This document shows, piece by piece, positions 35,293-46,455 of a stretch of 64,000 nt of DNA. The translations under genes and the position numbers were made by a program. Within the stretch, counting starts at the first letter, position 1. Each line of letters starts with the position of its first letter. The stretch covers positions 153,194,372-153,258,371 of the forward strand of contig NC_073696.1 in NCBI RefSeq assembly GCF_029784165.1. Direction: 5' to 3'. The notes below the pieces were generated by a model, which saw only the letters and a program-made list of their open reading frames with translations, was not told where the DNA came from and searched no databases. The stretch comes from Wyeomyia smithii (taxonomy: Eukaryota; Arthropoda; Insecta; Diptera; Culicidae).

Positions 35293-35726
35293 CAGGTCGG
35301 ACTCGATTATCCGGAGACTCGATTATCCGGAAACTCGATCATCCGGAATTCGATTATCCGGAGTTTTAGACTCGATTATCCGGAATTTTATTTTTTCGGT
35401 GTTTGTTTTTAATTTTTATTGGGAAATTTTACCTTTAACATCCCTTCTGGCATATTTGTTACCATTTATATCACTTCCGGCATGTTTGGAACATGTTCGA
35501 ATTAAGTGAAATAATCAATGCCCAATAATTTTTTTTGGTCCTCAAGTTTTTTCCTCTTTTCGCCTCATAAATAATTCCTGGTTACGCCACTGCATGATAT
35601 TAGTAAAATAAAAAAAAGGAAATATTTATTTTATGTTCGTTAATCGCAAATTCAAATATGTTTTGTATGATTCGATTATCCGGAATGAAATTTTTATTGA
35701 TGTTCCGGATAATCGAGTCCGACCTG
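35293..35726. mobile_element. Pogo-type MITE, TA target duplication
   Basis: 434 bp flanked by TA (35291-35292 and 35727-35728). The termini CAGGTCGGACTCGATTATCC and its complement are perfect inverted repeats over at least 23 bp. The motif CGATTATCCGGA is repeated next to the left end (about five times between 35303 and 35382) and once inside the right end, which suggests transposase binding sites. CAG ends, a TA duplication and this motif are characteristic of pogo/Tigger-type nonautonomous elements. No transposase is encoded. Confidence 0.88.
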
Positions 35727-35769
35727 TACCATGAAATAAATATGTTTCAAATACATTACGCGAAAAATC

Positions 35770-36360
35770 CAGATGACTACTTCTGGTTGCCGGAATACAT
35801 CCTAATATGGCTAAATTTTGCCTAATCCGGGTATTTCGATGGCGAAGATGCCGACTTTCAGTTTCTGGAAAACAACTTAAGATGACCAAATATCATCTAT
35901 TATGAGTATTGCGGAAGCGTTATACCCAGAGGCCAGAAATCAACTTAGGACGCCATATTAAATTTCTAGATACATAGTAGCTTTCGGTTTCTGGAAAACA
36001 ACCTTAAAGGGACACACATTACCCAATGGTTTTCAGGAACATTATCCCGGGCTAACCCTCCCAGCTGGTCTCGAGGTACGATGCTGGTCTAACAAGCCAG
36101 TCGCCGTTGGTTCGAGTCTCAGCTCGGGAGAGACTGTTAGTGTCAGTAGGATCGTAGCGCTTGCCCCGCAATTGTCCTTTAGACTTTACAGTTGGCTACG
36201 AAGTCTGTGTATAATAAAACAGAAAGTCGAGTTCCGAATCGGAATGTAGCACCAAGGCTTTGCTTTTTTTTATCCCGGGCTCGCACGCCGGGAGTAAACT
36301 CCATATTTCACTTTGAAACCGGATTTTGCAGCGTCCGGTTTCTGGAAAAAATCCTTTAAC
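35770..36360. repeat. 125-bp degenerate tandem repeat, split by a SINE
   Basis: gtttctggaaaa recurs at 35861, 35987 and 36338. The last interval is 351 bp, which becomes 123 bp when the SINE and one target duplication (228 bp) are subtracted. So there are three units of about 125 bp and the SINE entered between the second and third. Confidence 0.65.
36054..36269 (+). mobile_element. tRNA-derived SINE with 12-bp target duplication
   Basis: 216 bp flanked by perfect TTATCCCGGGCT copies (36042-36053 and 36270-36281). The head resembles a tRNA: an A-box-like TGGTCTCGAGGTACGATGC at about 36066 and a B box GGTTCGAGTCTC at about 36110, as used by RNA polymerase III. A tRNA-unrelated body follows, ending caaggctttgcttttttt. 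T-rich tails act both as pol III terminator and as the end of the element. It is not a functional tRNA gene. Confidence 0.88.
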
Positions 36361-36485
36361 TGTCAAATACAATACAATTAAGGTATATCCACTCTTTGGG
36401 TACTATTATATTGATGCTATATATAAAGTAATAATTTAGGTATAGTATGTGATATTTGACGTAATATTTCAATAAAACAACATGC

Positions 36486-36602
36486 GGTTGCGCCTCTCGC
36501 GAACTGGCTCTTAAAGTGTTCAATTCGTTGCCTACACAGGTCAAACGTGCAGCAACGCTACTTGAGTTCAAGAGAAAATGTATTTCACACGCACTAAATT
36601 AA
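36486..36602 (+). pseudogene. LINE RT C-terminal remnant
   Basis: A 38-codon frame ending at TAA 36600-36602 reads ALKVFNSLPTQVKRAATLLE then FKRK. The pattern 'FNSLP..VK...TL..FK' is that of the end of many non-LTR retrotransposon RT proteins. No RT core is recognisable upstream, and 36360-36485 shows nothing else. Confidence 0.55.
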
Positions 36603-37171
36603 CGAAGTTTTCATAACGGATGATTTTATGTGGACTTTTGCTGTAACAGCTTTTTAGTATTTATTTAAGCATTGTAAAAACTGTTATGTTCGTCCCGATG
36701 ATAATGATGGATTTTGTATTAAATGGTTTGAGAATCGCGCGCGTTACACAGATATAATTGACTACCTTTCTGAAATTGATATGTCATTTTGAAAAATAAA
36801 GGTTTTTCTACATACATATATACAGATGTATTATGCTGATGTATGTTATGAAAATTGAGTTTTTGTGACACAATAAACTTTTAAGTAGTTCTGGACATAC
36901 GACGGATTACTTGGGAAAATTATGACACTTTTGATTGTCTTTGGATGTTGAAATTCCTAGTTGTTCTAGGACTTTTTTCGGGTTGGAAATTTTCTAGACT
37001 TCCCTAGGTGGGGACATCCTCATAAGTCCCATGTTGAGTTCACGGTTTACCTGTGCTTTGCTTGCTGAGTTCGGCGGGAATGGCCTTGTTGGGACTGTAG
37101 CAATTTAGCTGTGGGCTAGATTGGGTGTTGGCTTAATTCAGATGTGAGTAATGTCCAATTGATTGAAAGTA
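36603..37171. other. No feature seen
   Basis: Non-repetitive AT-rich DNA up to the Gypsy-B target duplication (gtaaa, 37172-37176). Confidence 0.4.
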
Positions 37172-37176
37172 GTAAA

Positions 37177-37402
37177 TGTAGAGTCTAAAATGATTATTAT
37201 ATATTTTATAGAGTGCTACACCCTTGGTTGGCGGAGAGAGTGAAAGCGGTGATGAAGAAGAAGGAAAACAATTGGACGTGAAGCTAGGGGAGACAGTTAC
37301 AGTTCAGAAGTGATAGAAGGAAGACAAATAAACGTTCGAAGTAAACACCTGAGGAATTTTGTATTAACAAAAAAAAAAAACTAACACGAGAGATACTCTA
37401 CA
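37177..37402 (+). repeat. Gypsy-B 5' LTR
   Basis: Starts TGTAGAGTCT and ends GATACTCTACA, with 8-bp terminal inverted repeats TGTAGAGT/ACTCTACA. An AATAAA lies in its second half. It differs from the 3' LTR by substitutions and small indels. Confidence 0.95.
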
Positions 37403-37405
37403 AAT

Positions 37406-37420
37406 TGGCGCAGTCGGTAC
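37406..37420 (+). other. Gypsy-B primer binding site
   Basis: TGGCGCAGTCGGTAC lies 3 bp after the LTR. It begins with TGG, the complement of a tRNA CCA end, and resembles the site that I recall for 17.6/297-type elements (tRNA-Ser). Confidence 0.75.
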
Positions 37421-37429
37421 GATTTGATG

Positions 37430-37941
37430 GTGAGTAATTGGAAGCAGCAAATAGTTTATACAGATAACAATGCATTCTGTGAATATGGTGAGAGTGCATC
37501 TTTTTTTTTAATTTTAATTATTTGATTGTTTCGATCAATGTTAAACAAAATGGCGGATAAAACTATGGTTCACAACCAGCAAAACAGTGATATCTTGAAT
37601 GCAAAAGAAAAAAAAAAGAGATCGGCTGATGGCCGAAGCAGTGAGATGAAAAAAATGCACCTAAGAGAAGATGCGGGTCCAGTTGACGACCGAAGCGCCA
37701 GAAACAAGATGATGATGATTTTCGGTTGACGACGCGAGAAAGAAGAATGGAAGTGTGTTGCATGCAGAGGAACTATTAGTGTCAGCAGAGATACCGTCGT
37801 CATGTATAAATAAAATACGTGGTGCAAGGTATCACAATCACAATCCCAGGGGAATGTGATCGGATTTGTTTTCTGCCTGTTTACTTGACTGTTTACTTCA
37901 CAGTTATTTAGTGCATAAAATTTATTTCTCTTACTTTTCAG
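37430..37941 (+). other. Intron-like segment in Gypsy-B leader
   Basis: The donor-like GTGAGT (37430-37435) directly follows an ATG at 37427-37429. A pyrimidine-rich acceptor ttctcttacttttcag ends at 37941, exactly before the Gag ATG at 37942. Removing it would place the Gag start close to the PBS and in frame with the upstream ATG. Whether it is spliced is unknown; it may just be leader sequence. Confidence 0.4.
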
Positions 37942-38880
37942 ATGGAGACCGAAAAACAATTTCACTTGGATTGTTTTAACGACTCGATGGATTCATCTAA
38001 CTTACGACAGGAATGGGAAGAGTGGTACAGGGCGTACGAGTTAATTCTGGAGCTGAAAAATATTGAATCGCAACACCAGAAACTGCTGTTTATGCTTGCT
38101 CGAGGTGGCAGAGGATTGCTACGGATATATTATAATCTCGCGCCGGTAGCAGGAGAGATTTATTCAAGCCCAGTTAAAGTTCCACTAGCACCACAAGAAC
38201 TCCCGGAGTATGATAATGCAGTAAAGCGGCTGAATGCTTTTTTGGTGGGAAAGCGCAACGAGAGAGTGGAATTAAAAGTCTAAGATCACTCAAACAGAAG
38301 GCAGGAGAATCGTTCAACTGTTACGTTTTGAGACTGCGCACCCAGGCATCGAAGTGTGATTTCCGAGACCGCGAAGAAAAGAGCTGTTGCAGCAAGTTAC
38401 TGTCGGTGCTTTCGACGAAAGAGTGCGAGATAAGGGTTTAGAGAGCGTGATGAACCTAGACGAGATGATCAATTATGCTGTGAACCGAGAAGTACTATTG
38501 AAGCAAAAGGAAAAATCGCAACCATTCCGCTCTGAGGCTGGTATTGTAGCAGCACTGAAATTTGATACGGGAATAAATATGGATCAAGAACTGAGAATTA
38601 CAGTCAATCTGTCAAGCGCGCACGTAGGTAGGAGGATTCTGAGCGGTCAGCAACTGAATGCAGTCGTTGTGGATCTTGGAATCATCATCGGGATTCGAGA
38701 GACTGTCCTGCACGGAACCCAAACTGCCGTAAATGCGGACGGTACGGTCACTTCGCAAGAAAGTTTTCAACAGGAAAAAACTCGTAATTGGGTTCTCAGA
38801 TAGTGAAGGATGAAAACTCGCCGGAGACTCAATCGGGACGAAGAGCATTGAGAGATGAGCATGACGAGACGAATTCTAAG
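37942..38880 (+). pseudogene. Gypsy-B Gag
   Basis: Gag forms the particle and packages RNA. It starts METEKQFHLDCFND. The first frame closes at 38283 after RNERVELKV. The protein continues in other frames (CYVLRLRTQASKC, then QQVTVGAFDERVRDKGLESV over 38387-38600). Nucleocapsid zinc fingers start at 38659 in the original frame: C-S-R-C...H...C and C-R-K-C-G-R-Y-G-H-F-A-R-K-F, where the last Cys of the second knuckle is replaced by Phe. One TAA follows at about 38791. The frame then runs open to 38880, the edge of the intron-like insertion. Confidence 0.8.
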
Positions 38881-40060
38881 GTAGAATGATAATAACCCTG
38901 CAGCAACAAATTCATCTGTTATTATTATTCTAATTTGTTTTATTTCTTTTACTGCCGTTCTACGCATAGTTGTCCCATATTACTCGATTTTCGTTTTTTA
39001 TCACCAATGAGTCTATTTTCACGTATATTTTTGAAAAACTCAAAAATAACATTGTTTGTTCCGAAAGTCTTGAAAAACCATACCAAATCTGTTTGTCCAA
39101 TCGATTATTTTCTACACATATTTATTCCACTAGATTTTTTCTATTCTAATCGATCCTACTAATCACTAATTCTTTTATTCAACACTTGAGAAGTGCTACA
39201 GAGCAATAAAAACTTCTTCTTACAACGTTTGGCTACATTACGGGTGTTAGAAATTCGGTACCGAAAATCACTTTGCTTGATTATTAAAATGCGGTATGTT
39301 CATATATTTATTCGGAATACCTTAACCTTGTGTGCTGGTTTGTAATCTGAATGCCTTTTCTTTTCGAGTATAAGAAGATAAACGCATGAGAAATATACTA
39401 ACTGAAAGTTATAAGAACTGTTGTGTGTGGCCAAAATGGTGAAAGCCTAACAATGTTCAAATATGAGCAATCTGAAAAAACAATTCTCCTTTGAAATGGT
39501 AAGTCATCTGATACTTATTTAATTAACTAAACTTTCATCTCGACTATCATCACCTGCTTTCGTTATAACACGATTAGCGTGATCATTTTCGTGGAAAATA
39601 AACAGCCCTGTATCCCCAAAACGAACTTTGTATTGGGAAACATCGAACGCACGTGGTGGGATTGATAAGCGTAAAAATATATTGGAAGGCAAATTTCTCG
39701 GCATTATTGTCCCAGTGGGTATTTTTATGGAGAAGAGTGTTAAACCGCAAAACATTCAACTAGATTTATTGAAAACAGTCTATTGCAAGGTAAAACTTTT
39801 TAAAAACCCATGGCTGCATTTGTCACATTGGCGCAATGCGTAAAAGCATTTTAAAACTTTAACATCGTTTTTCTCGTTTGCATGATTTGGAACATGGGAC
39901 AAATATGCGTAGAACGGCAGTTTATGCCTGATGAGTTTTTGATAGATATTGGCATAATTGCTATTGTTTTATTGCTTCTTATTTGATTTAAATCATATGT
40001 GAACCGAAATAAAGAATAATTTAGGCTATTTTCGTTGATTTTTTAATTTTTTTTTACCAG
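38881..40060 (+). other. Intron-like 1180-bp segment between Gag and protease
   Basis: Begins GTAGAAT after ...TCTAAG and ends ttttttttaccag before GTAAATT. Removing it joins Gag ...DETNSK to protease VNSTNDGTVTCFIG in one frame, with no codon lost. Alternatively GGTA flanks it on both sides (ctaaGGTAgaat, accaGGTAaatt), so it may be a transposon insertion with a 4-bp duplication. A MITE occupies 969 bp of it. Confidence 0.65.
38952..39920. mobile_element. MITE with CTGCCGTTCTACGCAT termini
   Basis: 969 bp with imperfect terminal inverted repeats of about 27 bp: CTGCCGTTCTACGCATAG on the left, and on the right the complement of atatgcgtagaacggcag. The flanks TTTA (38948-38951) and TTTA (39921-39924) look like a 4-bp target duplication. 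No transposase. The superfamily was not determined. Confidence 0.82.
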
Positions 40061-40408
40061 GTAAATTCAACCAACGATGGCACCGTTACGTGTTTCATTG
40101 GCCAAGTTCCAGTGGAGTTCTTGATAGATTCGGATGCGGTTATTAACGCTGTTACTGAGCGGATTTGGGAATATATTTTAAAAAATAATGCTAGTCTTTC
40201 TAAGAAGCAGTTCCAAGGTGACCGGCAGTTTACAGCATACGCATCGCAAGAACCCCTACAAGTGCTGACTGCTTTTCAAGCATGGATCTCTATCAACGAA
40301 ACCAAGCCAAAGTGCTATGCTGATTTTTTTGTTATCCGCGGCGCACGAAAGTGGCTGCTCAGCAAGGCTACGGCTGAAACTCTCAAAGTATTGAAAGTTG
40401 GATTGGAA
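40061..40408 (+). pseudogene. Gypsy-B protease
   Basis: Retroviral-type aspartic protease region. The active-site loop reads FLIDSDA (about 40115-40135), where the family has D-S/T-G; the Gly is replaced by Asp, so activity is doubtful. The second structural motif is present as FFVIRGARKWLLSKATAETL, comparable to 'G...LLG..TA..L'. The frame ends KVGLEV at the LINE insertion and would continue VQGEKAYLKFPN after it (44038 onward). Confidence 0.78.
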
Positions 40409-40414
40409 GTTCAA

Positions 40415-40966
40415 CAACTATCTGGCCTGGTTGAAGCGTTAAGCAAAAAAGTGGACAACATTTCTTCTGCCTCGACACAAAACAAATATTCTGCTGCTTC
40501 GCCTTTGCTCGGTGTACCAAGTGAGAGTGGAACACCAGTTTGGCCGAGATTGAGTGCAAAACGTCGTCGCGGTGATTATGACCAATCCACTCGTCCAGCT
40601 TCCAATAAAGGCACAAAAGCAATTGATTTTGAAAATCTTTCGGTGCCTTTTATCATGCCTGCTGCTCCGAAACCAGTGTTCTGGCTTTATTTGTCTGGAT
40701 TTCAACCATTGATATCCGATGATGATGTCGAAAAAATCGTTTCTCGCTGTTTGGACATAAATGACCCAATAAATGTAACTCGTCTTGTGCCGAAAGGAAA
40801 GGATGTTTCACAAATGACTTTCCTGTCTTTTAAAATTGGTCTTGATCCGTCGATAAAACAACAGGCCCTCAACGCTGAAATTTGGCCAGCTGGTTTAATG
40901 TTTAGGGAGTTTATGGACCAGCCAAAAAACCCGATACGGCCGATGAACATTGCGACCCGGCAATAA
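40415..40966 (+). pseudogene. CR1-like LINE ORF1, 5'-truncated
   Basis: Reads on from the protease frame by chance: QLSGLVEALSKKVDNISS (a short coiled-coil-like part), a basic middle (AKRRRGDYDQST), and a C-terminal domain with PVFWLYLSGFQPLISDDDV, MTFLSFKIGLD and AGLMFREF, which resembles the RRM-like domain of CR1/T1-group ORF1 proteins. Stop at about 40964. The normal start is missing. The 148 bp to the first endonuclease Met contain a C-run near 41090. Confidence 0.65.
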
Positions 40967-41114
40967 CATTTGCCGAAACACCTTGCGTAAACCTCTGTAA
41001 CGACAATTCAAATAAATTGCGATGTAACGTGGACGGCAGGAACCAACTGGTTCCTGCCAAAGGCGAGTATTTAATGAATTTTGAACTCCCCCCCCCGCAC
41101 TCAATGACTGTACC

Positions 41115-43971
41115 TTGCAGCGCAGCAGCGATTATGTGGACGGGCACATCTGGACCTTCTACCAAAATGTACGCGGCTTGAGAACTAAGATTAACGACCT
41201 GCTTCTAGCAGCGACCGACTGCAACTATGACGTGATCATCATGACCGAGACTGAATTAGACAATGGCATTACCTCGCAGCTACTTTTTGGTGCAGACTTC
41301 AATGTTTTTCGTTGTGATCGGAGCCCAGCCAACAGCAACAAAGTTCGCTGCGGTGGCGTTTTGATCGCTATTGCGCAACAATATGCCAGCCGTGAAGTAC
41401 CACTATCATGCGGACAAAGTTTGGAACAAGTTTGTGTCTCTGCGACAATTAAGGGAAAGAAGTTCTATTTGTGCGCAATCTACATTCCACCGGACAAAAG
41501 CCAAGACGTGAGTGTAATCAATAAGTATATTTCCTCAATGCATGAGCTTTGCGAAAAATGTCTTCCTAATGACGCTGTTTTGGTGTGTGGAGATTTTAAT
41601 CAACCACGAATGCGTTGGAGCCTTATTGAGGATTGTGTTCAATGCGATTCTCTTCGACTACCGGCGGCTAGCAGCACTCTTTTGGATGGAATGGATTATT
41701 TGTGCCTCCACCAAAGAAACCTAATCTGAAACTCGCTCAATCGCACTCTTGATTTAGTTTTTTGTACGCCCAATTGTGAAGCCGTTGTTCATAACTGCTC
41801 CGTTCCGCTTCTACCCGTTGACTCACATCATCCCCGCTCGAGATAATTCTTCCAATACCAGCAGTATGTGAAGAATCAGTTGAAAGTCGAAATGAGCGGC
41901 CTTTGAACTTCCGCAAAATAGATTTTGCGGCTCTTTCACAATATTTGACCACCATTGACTGGAATGCGATTTTACCGAATGATGTTGATGAAATGGCAGA
42001 ATCGTTCTGCTCTATATTGAACAATTGGCTGACTGCAAATGTTCCGCGAATCCGTCCCCCGAGGTCACCCGCCTGGGGCACTCACCGTTTAAGTGAATTA
42101 AAACGTGCGCGCAATACTTGTCAACGGAATTTACGGCGTTTCAGAATTCCTGGCAATCATAAGAAGTTTCAATTGGCTAGTAAAGCATATCGACTTATGA
42201 ATTCCTGTCTCTACAAATCATACGTACTAAGAGTACAGATAAGCTTAACGAGAAATCCACGTGATTTTTGGTATTTTATTGATTCCAAGCGAAAATGTCC
42301 TGTGATACCAAAGAATGTCTATTTCAAAGAGACCACATCAGCTGATGTTACGCATTCTTGCCAGTTGTTTGCTGAGCATTTTGCATCAGTCTTCTCAAAG
42401 AATCCTGCTTCAAGAACGGAGATAAGTGACGCCATCCGCGATGTTCCCGTTGACTTAATCGATCTCAACGCATTTGCTGTGGATGCAGAAACGGTTTCGA
42501 CTGCAGCGAAAAAATTAAAACGATCGTTCGCTCCTGGTCCTGATGGTCTGCCAGCTGTTGTGATATGCCGGTGTATTGCCTCTTTAGCGCTACCATTGAG
42601 TATTATTTTCAACCGTTCGTTCCAGCAGATGAAATTCCCTCGCATCTGGAAGCAGTATTTTATGACTCCTGTTTTTAAACGTGGTGATCGTTACAATGTG
42701 ATTAATTATCGAGGGATCACGAGCCTATCCACAGCCTCAAAACTTTTGGAAATTATAGTGCGTGAAACTATGCTCGATGTCACGAAAAGCTATATCTCAA
42801 TTGACCAACACGGCTTTATGCCTGGTAGATCGGTTACAACGAATTTGATGAAATTTACGTCAGAATGTATAATTAATATGGAGAAAAAAACGCAAGTCGA
42901 TGTACAGATTTAAAGGCAGCTTTTGACAAAATTGACCATCAAATACTGCTGAACAAGTTGTCTCGGCTTGGGTTTTCTACTGAATTGATGTCCTGGCTAG
43001 AATCATACTTAACGAATCGTGAACTTCGGGTACGGATTAATGGTTGCGTATCGAGGGCATTTACAAACAATTCCGGTGTCCCACAAGGTAGTAATCTTGG
43101 TCCGATACTATTCATTCTATTCTTCAATGATGCTGCTTTGATTTTGAATAGAGGTTGTTTTAAATTGGTGTATGCTGACGATTTGAAGTTATATGCTGTT
43201 ATACAAACGCAGGAGGACTGTCGCCGTTTACAAACCTGTCTAAGTTTGTTTGTTGATTGGTGCCACAGAAACAAATTGATTGTTAGCGTGGAGAAATGTC
43301 AAGTCATCTCGTTCCATCGTAAATCACAACCAATTATCCATGATTATCATATTGACGGCATGACGCTCACCAGAGTAACCGACGTGACTGATTTGGGTAT
43401 CCTGTTGGACTCGAAAATGACATTTGATTTGCACCGCTCAGGGTTGATTTCTAAAGCAACAAGACAGTTGGGATTGGTATCCAAGGTGACTAAGGACTTT
43501 TCTGAGCCGCATTGTTGGAAGGCATTGTACTGTGCAATTGTACGACCGATTTTAGAAAATGCTAGTATTGTATGGAACCCCTACCAGATCACGTGGAATC
43601 TTAGGATAGAACGGGTTCAAAAACGGTTTATTCGTTTGGCACTGCGGAACTTACCATGGAGAAACCCCGACAACTTGCCACCATACCCTGATAGATGCCG
43701 ACTACTGGGCTTAGACACTCTGGAACGCCGGAGAAAAATACAACAATGTTTGTTCATCGCTAAGCTACTAAATGGAGAATTAGATGCCCCGGCACTGCTC
43801 CAGAAATCTCCGAAACGCAACATTACTGCAACCTGTTTTTCACCGCACTTTGTTCGAAAAAATGAACCATTCACAGCGTGTGTTCGTGGCTTTACCGCTG
43901 TTGAAGACCACTTCCAGTTTGACGAACCAACCCGATATTTTATAAGTAGACTCAAAACTGTGATTAGTTAG
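41115..43971 (+). pseudogene. CR1-like LINE ORF2 (APE endonuclease and RT)
   Basis: The endonuclease lies at 41115-41850: YQNVRGLRTKINDLLL, IIMTETELDNGI, CGGVLIAI, CAIYIPPDK and VCGDFNQPRMRW, a stop at 41727, then LNRTLDLVFCTP in the same frame. A frameshift near 41850-41900 leads to the RT. RT part 1 (41903-42913) has SFAPGPDGLPAVV and IWKQYFMTPVFKRGDRYN. A frameshift at about 42913 leads to part 2 (42958-43971), with NNSGVPQGSNLGPILFILFF and the catalytic YADD at 43171-43182. The C terminus has the LPWRNPDNLPPYPDRCRLLG region and ends at TAG 43969-43971. No RNase H domain follows. The catalytic residues are retained, but the frames are broken. Confidence 0.87.
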
Positions 43972-44043
43972 TAATTTATTCATTAAGACTATTTATTGTC
44001 AGATGGATTATTCAAATACAAATACAAATACAAACATGTTCAA

Positions 44044-45324
44044 GGCGAAAAGGCGTATCTTAAATTCCCAAACATTTAAGTTAAATTATCTATTGATCGA
44101 AGTATTCCTCCCAGAAAGATTGCATACCTTAGGATACCCGTAGCAATGGAAGAGAAGGTTAACCAAAAGATTCAGCAGATGCTGGATACTGATGTTCTTG
44201 AACCCGTCTGCGGACCCTCTGATTGGATATCACCTATGGTGGTTGTTCCCAAGGGGACAGATGATATAAGATTGTGTATCAATATGCGGTATCCCAACCA
44301 AGCGATACAACGGGAACACTTTCAGCTCCCGCTGATTGATACTCTGTTGAACAAGTTAAAAGGAGCTGCATTTTTTTCTAAATTGGATATAAATTCTGCT
44401 TTTCATCACGTCGAGCTACATCCGGAGTCGCGTGAGGTTACACCATTTATGACCAATAGAGGTTTGATGAGATTCAAGCGACTGACTTTCGGTATCAATA
44501 GTGCACCAGAATTATTTCAGCGTATAATGTGCGAAATGCTAGCAGGCAATGACGGTGTCGTGGTGTACATCGATGACGTAGTTGTGTGGGGGAAAACCCG
44601 TGAGGAACACAATGAGCGTCTTGAGAAGGTTCTGGCAATTCTCGAAAAGAACCAAGCGTTATTGAACAGTGCTAAATGCTTGCTAGGAGTTTGTGAGCTC
44701 GAGATTCTGGGGTACAAAGTTAGTGGAGCTGGCATTAGTCTTGCAGACGACAAGATTGCTGCAATACGCGACTTTAGATAACCTGAAACAAAGGAAGAGA
44801 TTCGCAGTTTTCTTGGGTTGATAAATTTTGTCGGTCAGTTTATCCCACATCTATCAACAAGGACGGAAGCCTTGCGTAAGTTCATTAGAGGAGAGGCGGA
44901 ATCTTTCGGCGAAATGCAGCGTAAAGCGTTTGATGATTTGCGTATGGAGTTGACGAATACTGTTCATCGGTTGGGATTTTTTGATCCAAAGGATACAACA
45001 GAGTTGTATGTTGACGCTTCCCCGGTAGATCTTGGGGCTGTGTTGACGCAGAGAGACAACTCGAATTTACCAAGGATAATCAGTTTCGCGTCGAAGGGGT
45101 TGACGAGAACAGAAAGAATATATCCGCAGACACAGCGTGAGGCGTTGGCCGTCGTCTGGGCCGTCGAGAAATTTTACCCGTATTTATTTGGCATACGTTT
45201 CACGATCTTCACCGACCACAAAACGCTGGAGTATATTAATGAAAAAAAGCATCAAGAGGGAAAGCGAGCTTGTTCGCGGGCCGAGGCTTGGGCCTTATCA
45301 TACAGCCGTATGATTTTTGCGTAA
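44044..45324 (+). pseudogene. Gypsy-B reverse transcriptase and RNase H
   Basis: RT copies the element RNA. After one in-frame TAA in the linker (about 44078) and an indel near 44130, the RT frame is open from 44146: QQMLDTDVLEPVCGPSDWIS, LPLIDTLLNKLKGAAFFSKL, FGINSAPELFQRIM and the catalytic YIDD in VVVYIDDVVVWGK. A TAA at 44779-44781 lies before the connection (EIRSFLGLINFVGQFIPHL). RNase H follows with ELYVDASPVDLGAVLTQ, QREALAVVWAVEKFYPYLFG and FTDHKTLEYI. A frameshift near 45290 displaces the RNase H end (VKYIKGSENISDIFSRL) into another frame. Confidence 0.88.
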
Positions 45325-46455
45325 AGTACATTAAGGGTTCTGAAAACATCTCAGATATCTTTTCAAGACTTTGTCCACAATCAGATATACCGTTCGATGA
45401 AGCATCGGAACATTATGTGTGTGGGATTGGAGAAGGACCATCGGCTATAACGCTGGAAGAGATCAGGAATGCAATAAACGTGACGAAATACTTTGCGCAG
45501 TGATAAAAGCTATTGAAACTTCAAATTGGCCTCCAAATCAGGCGTTTTCAAAGGAATTAAGAGTTATTGAAGGAGTTGTGGTAAGAGATGATAGAATTGT
45601 TCTTCCGCTAGCTCTACGCCAAAGAGCTCTTGACATCGCGCACCGTGGTCATCCGGATGTGGTGGCCATGAAACGAAACTTGAGAGAAAAAGTGTGGTGG
45701 CCATACATGGACCGTGGCGTGGCAATTAGAGTTCAAGAATGCGTCGGAAGTACTGCAGTGAGTGCCCAGAATCCCCCAGAACCAATGCAGAGGAAGGAAA
45801 TGCCCAATCGTGCATGGCAAGAGTACGGATTTTTTTTCTGCAAAAGACTGTGCGACTTTTTTGGTAGTCATTGACTACACTACAGCCGTTTTCTAACAGT
45901 CGTAGAAATAAAAGGGACCAATGTTGAAAAGACAATTGGAGCTCTGGAACACATTTTTAAAGAACATATGTATCCCGAAACGATTCGAGCCGATAACGGA
46001 CCTCCTTTCGCCAGTGACGAGTTTACAGCTTATTACGTCAGTAAAAATATTCATACATTCCATTCCGTACTGGTCGCAAATGAATAGTTGAACGAAAAAA
46101 TCGAGGAATATTGCGTGTGCTACGGATTGCTCGGACGATGAAACAGGATTGGCGGAAATCTGTACAGGACTATGTGTACACCTACAACTCGGCCCCGCAT
46201 TCAGTAACGGGGATCTCGCCTATGGAGCTTCTCGCTGGTAGGCCAGTGAAAGACCTGTTGCCTTCATTGAGGACTGAACTTTATTGGAATCGCAATGAAG
46301 ACATACGTGACAGAGATGCAATTAATAAAATGCAAGGAAAATTTTACGCGGATGCTCGACGGCACGCTAGACCAGCGGAAATCAATGTGGGAGATGGTGT
46401 CCGTTACAGGCGCCCCGTATCTCATTTGAGAAAAATGGCCAATCAATCTTCGTGA
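45325..46455 (+). pseudogene. Gypsy-B integrase
   Basis: The zinc domain has the His pair (AHRGHPDVVAMKR), but the Cys pair reads CVGS, so its second Cys is Ser. The core is broken by a frameshift around 45830: the first Asp is in VVIDYTTAVF and the second in RADNGPPF. The region that should hold the catalytic Glu (after HSIPYWSQMN, about 46080) is altered, with a stop, and the Glu is not recognisable. The last part (46111-46455) has YVYTYNSAPHSVTGISPMEL and ends in another frame. No active integrase. Confidence 0.85.

Larger units (their letters stand above)
40415..44037 (+). mobile_element. CR1/T1-like LINE inserted in Gypsy-B pol
   Basis: 3623 bp with GTTCAA duplicated at 40409-40414 and 44038-44043. 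It is truncated within ORF1 at the 5' side, has APE endonuclease and RT, no RNase H, and ends in a short tandem tail (attcaaatacaaatacaaatacaaa). These features suit CR1/T1-type elements; the clade is inference. Excising it with one duplication restores the Gypsy-B frame KVGLEVQGEKAYLKFPN. Confidence 0.9.

Noticed and set aside
36054..36130. Functional tRNA gene
   Set aside because: Boxes A and B are present, but the sequence does not form a complete tRNA and continues into a SINE body flanked by a target duplication.
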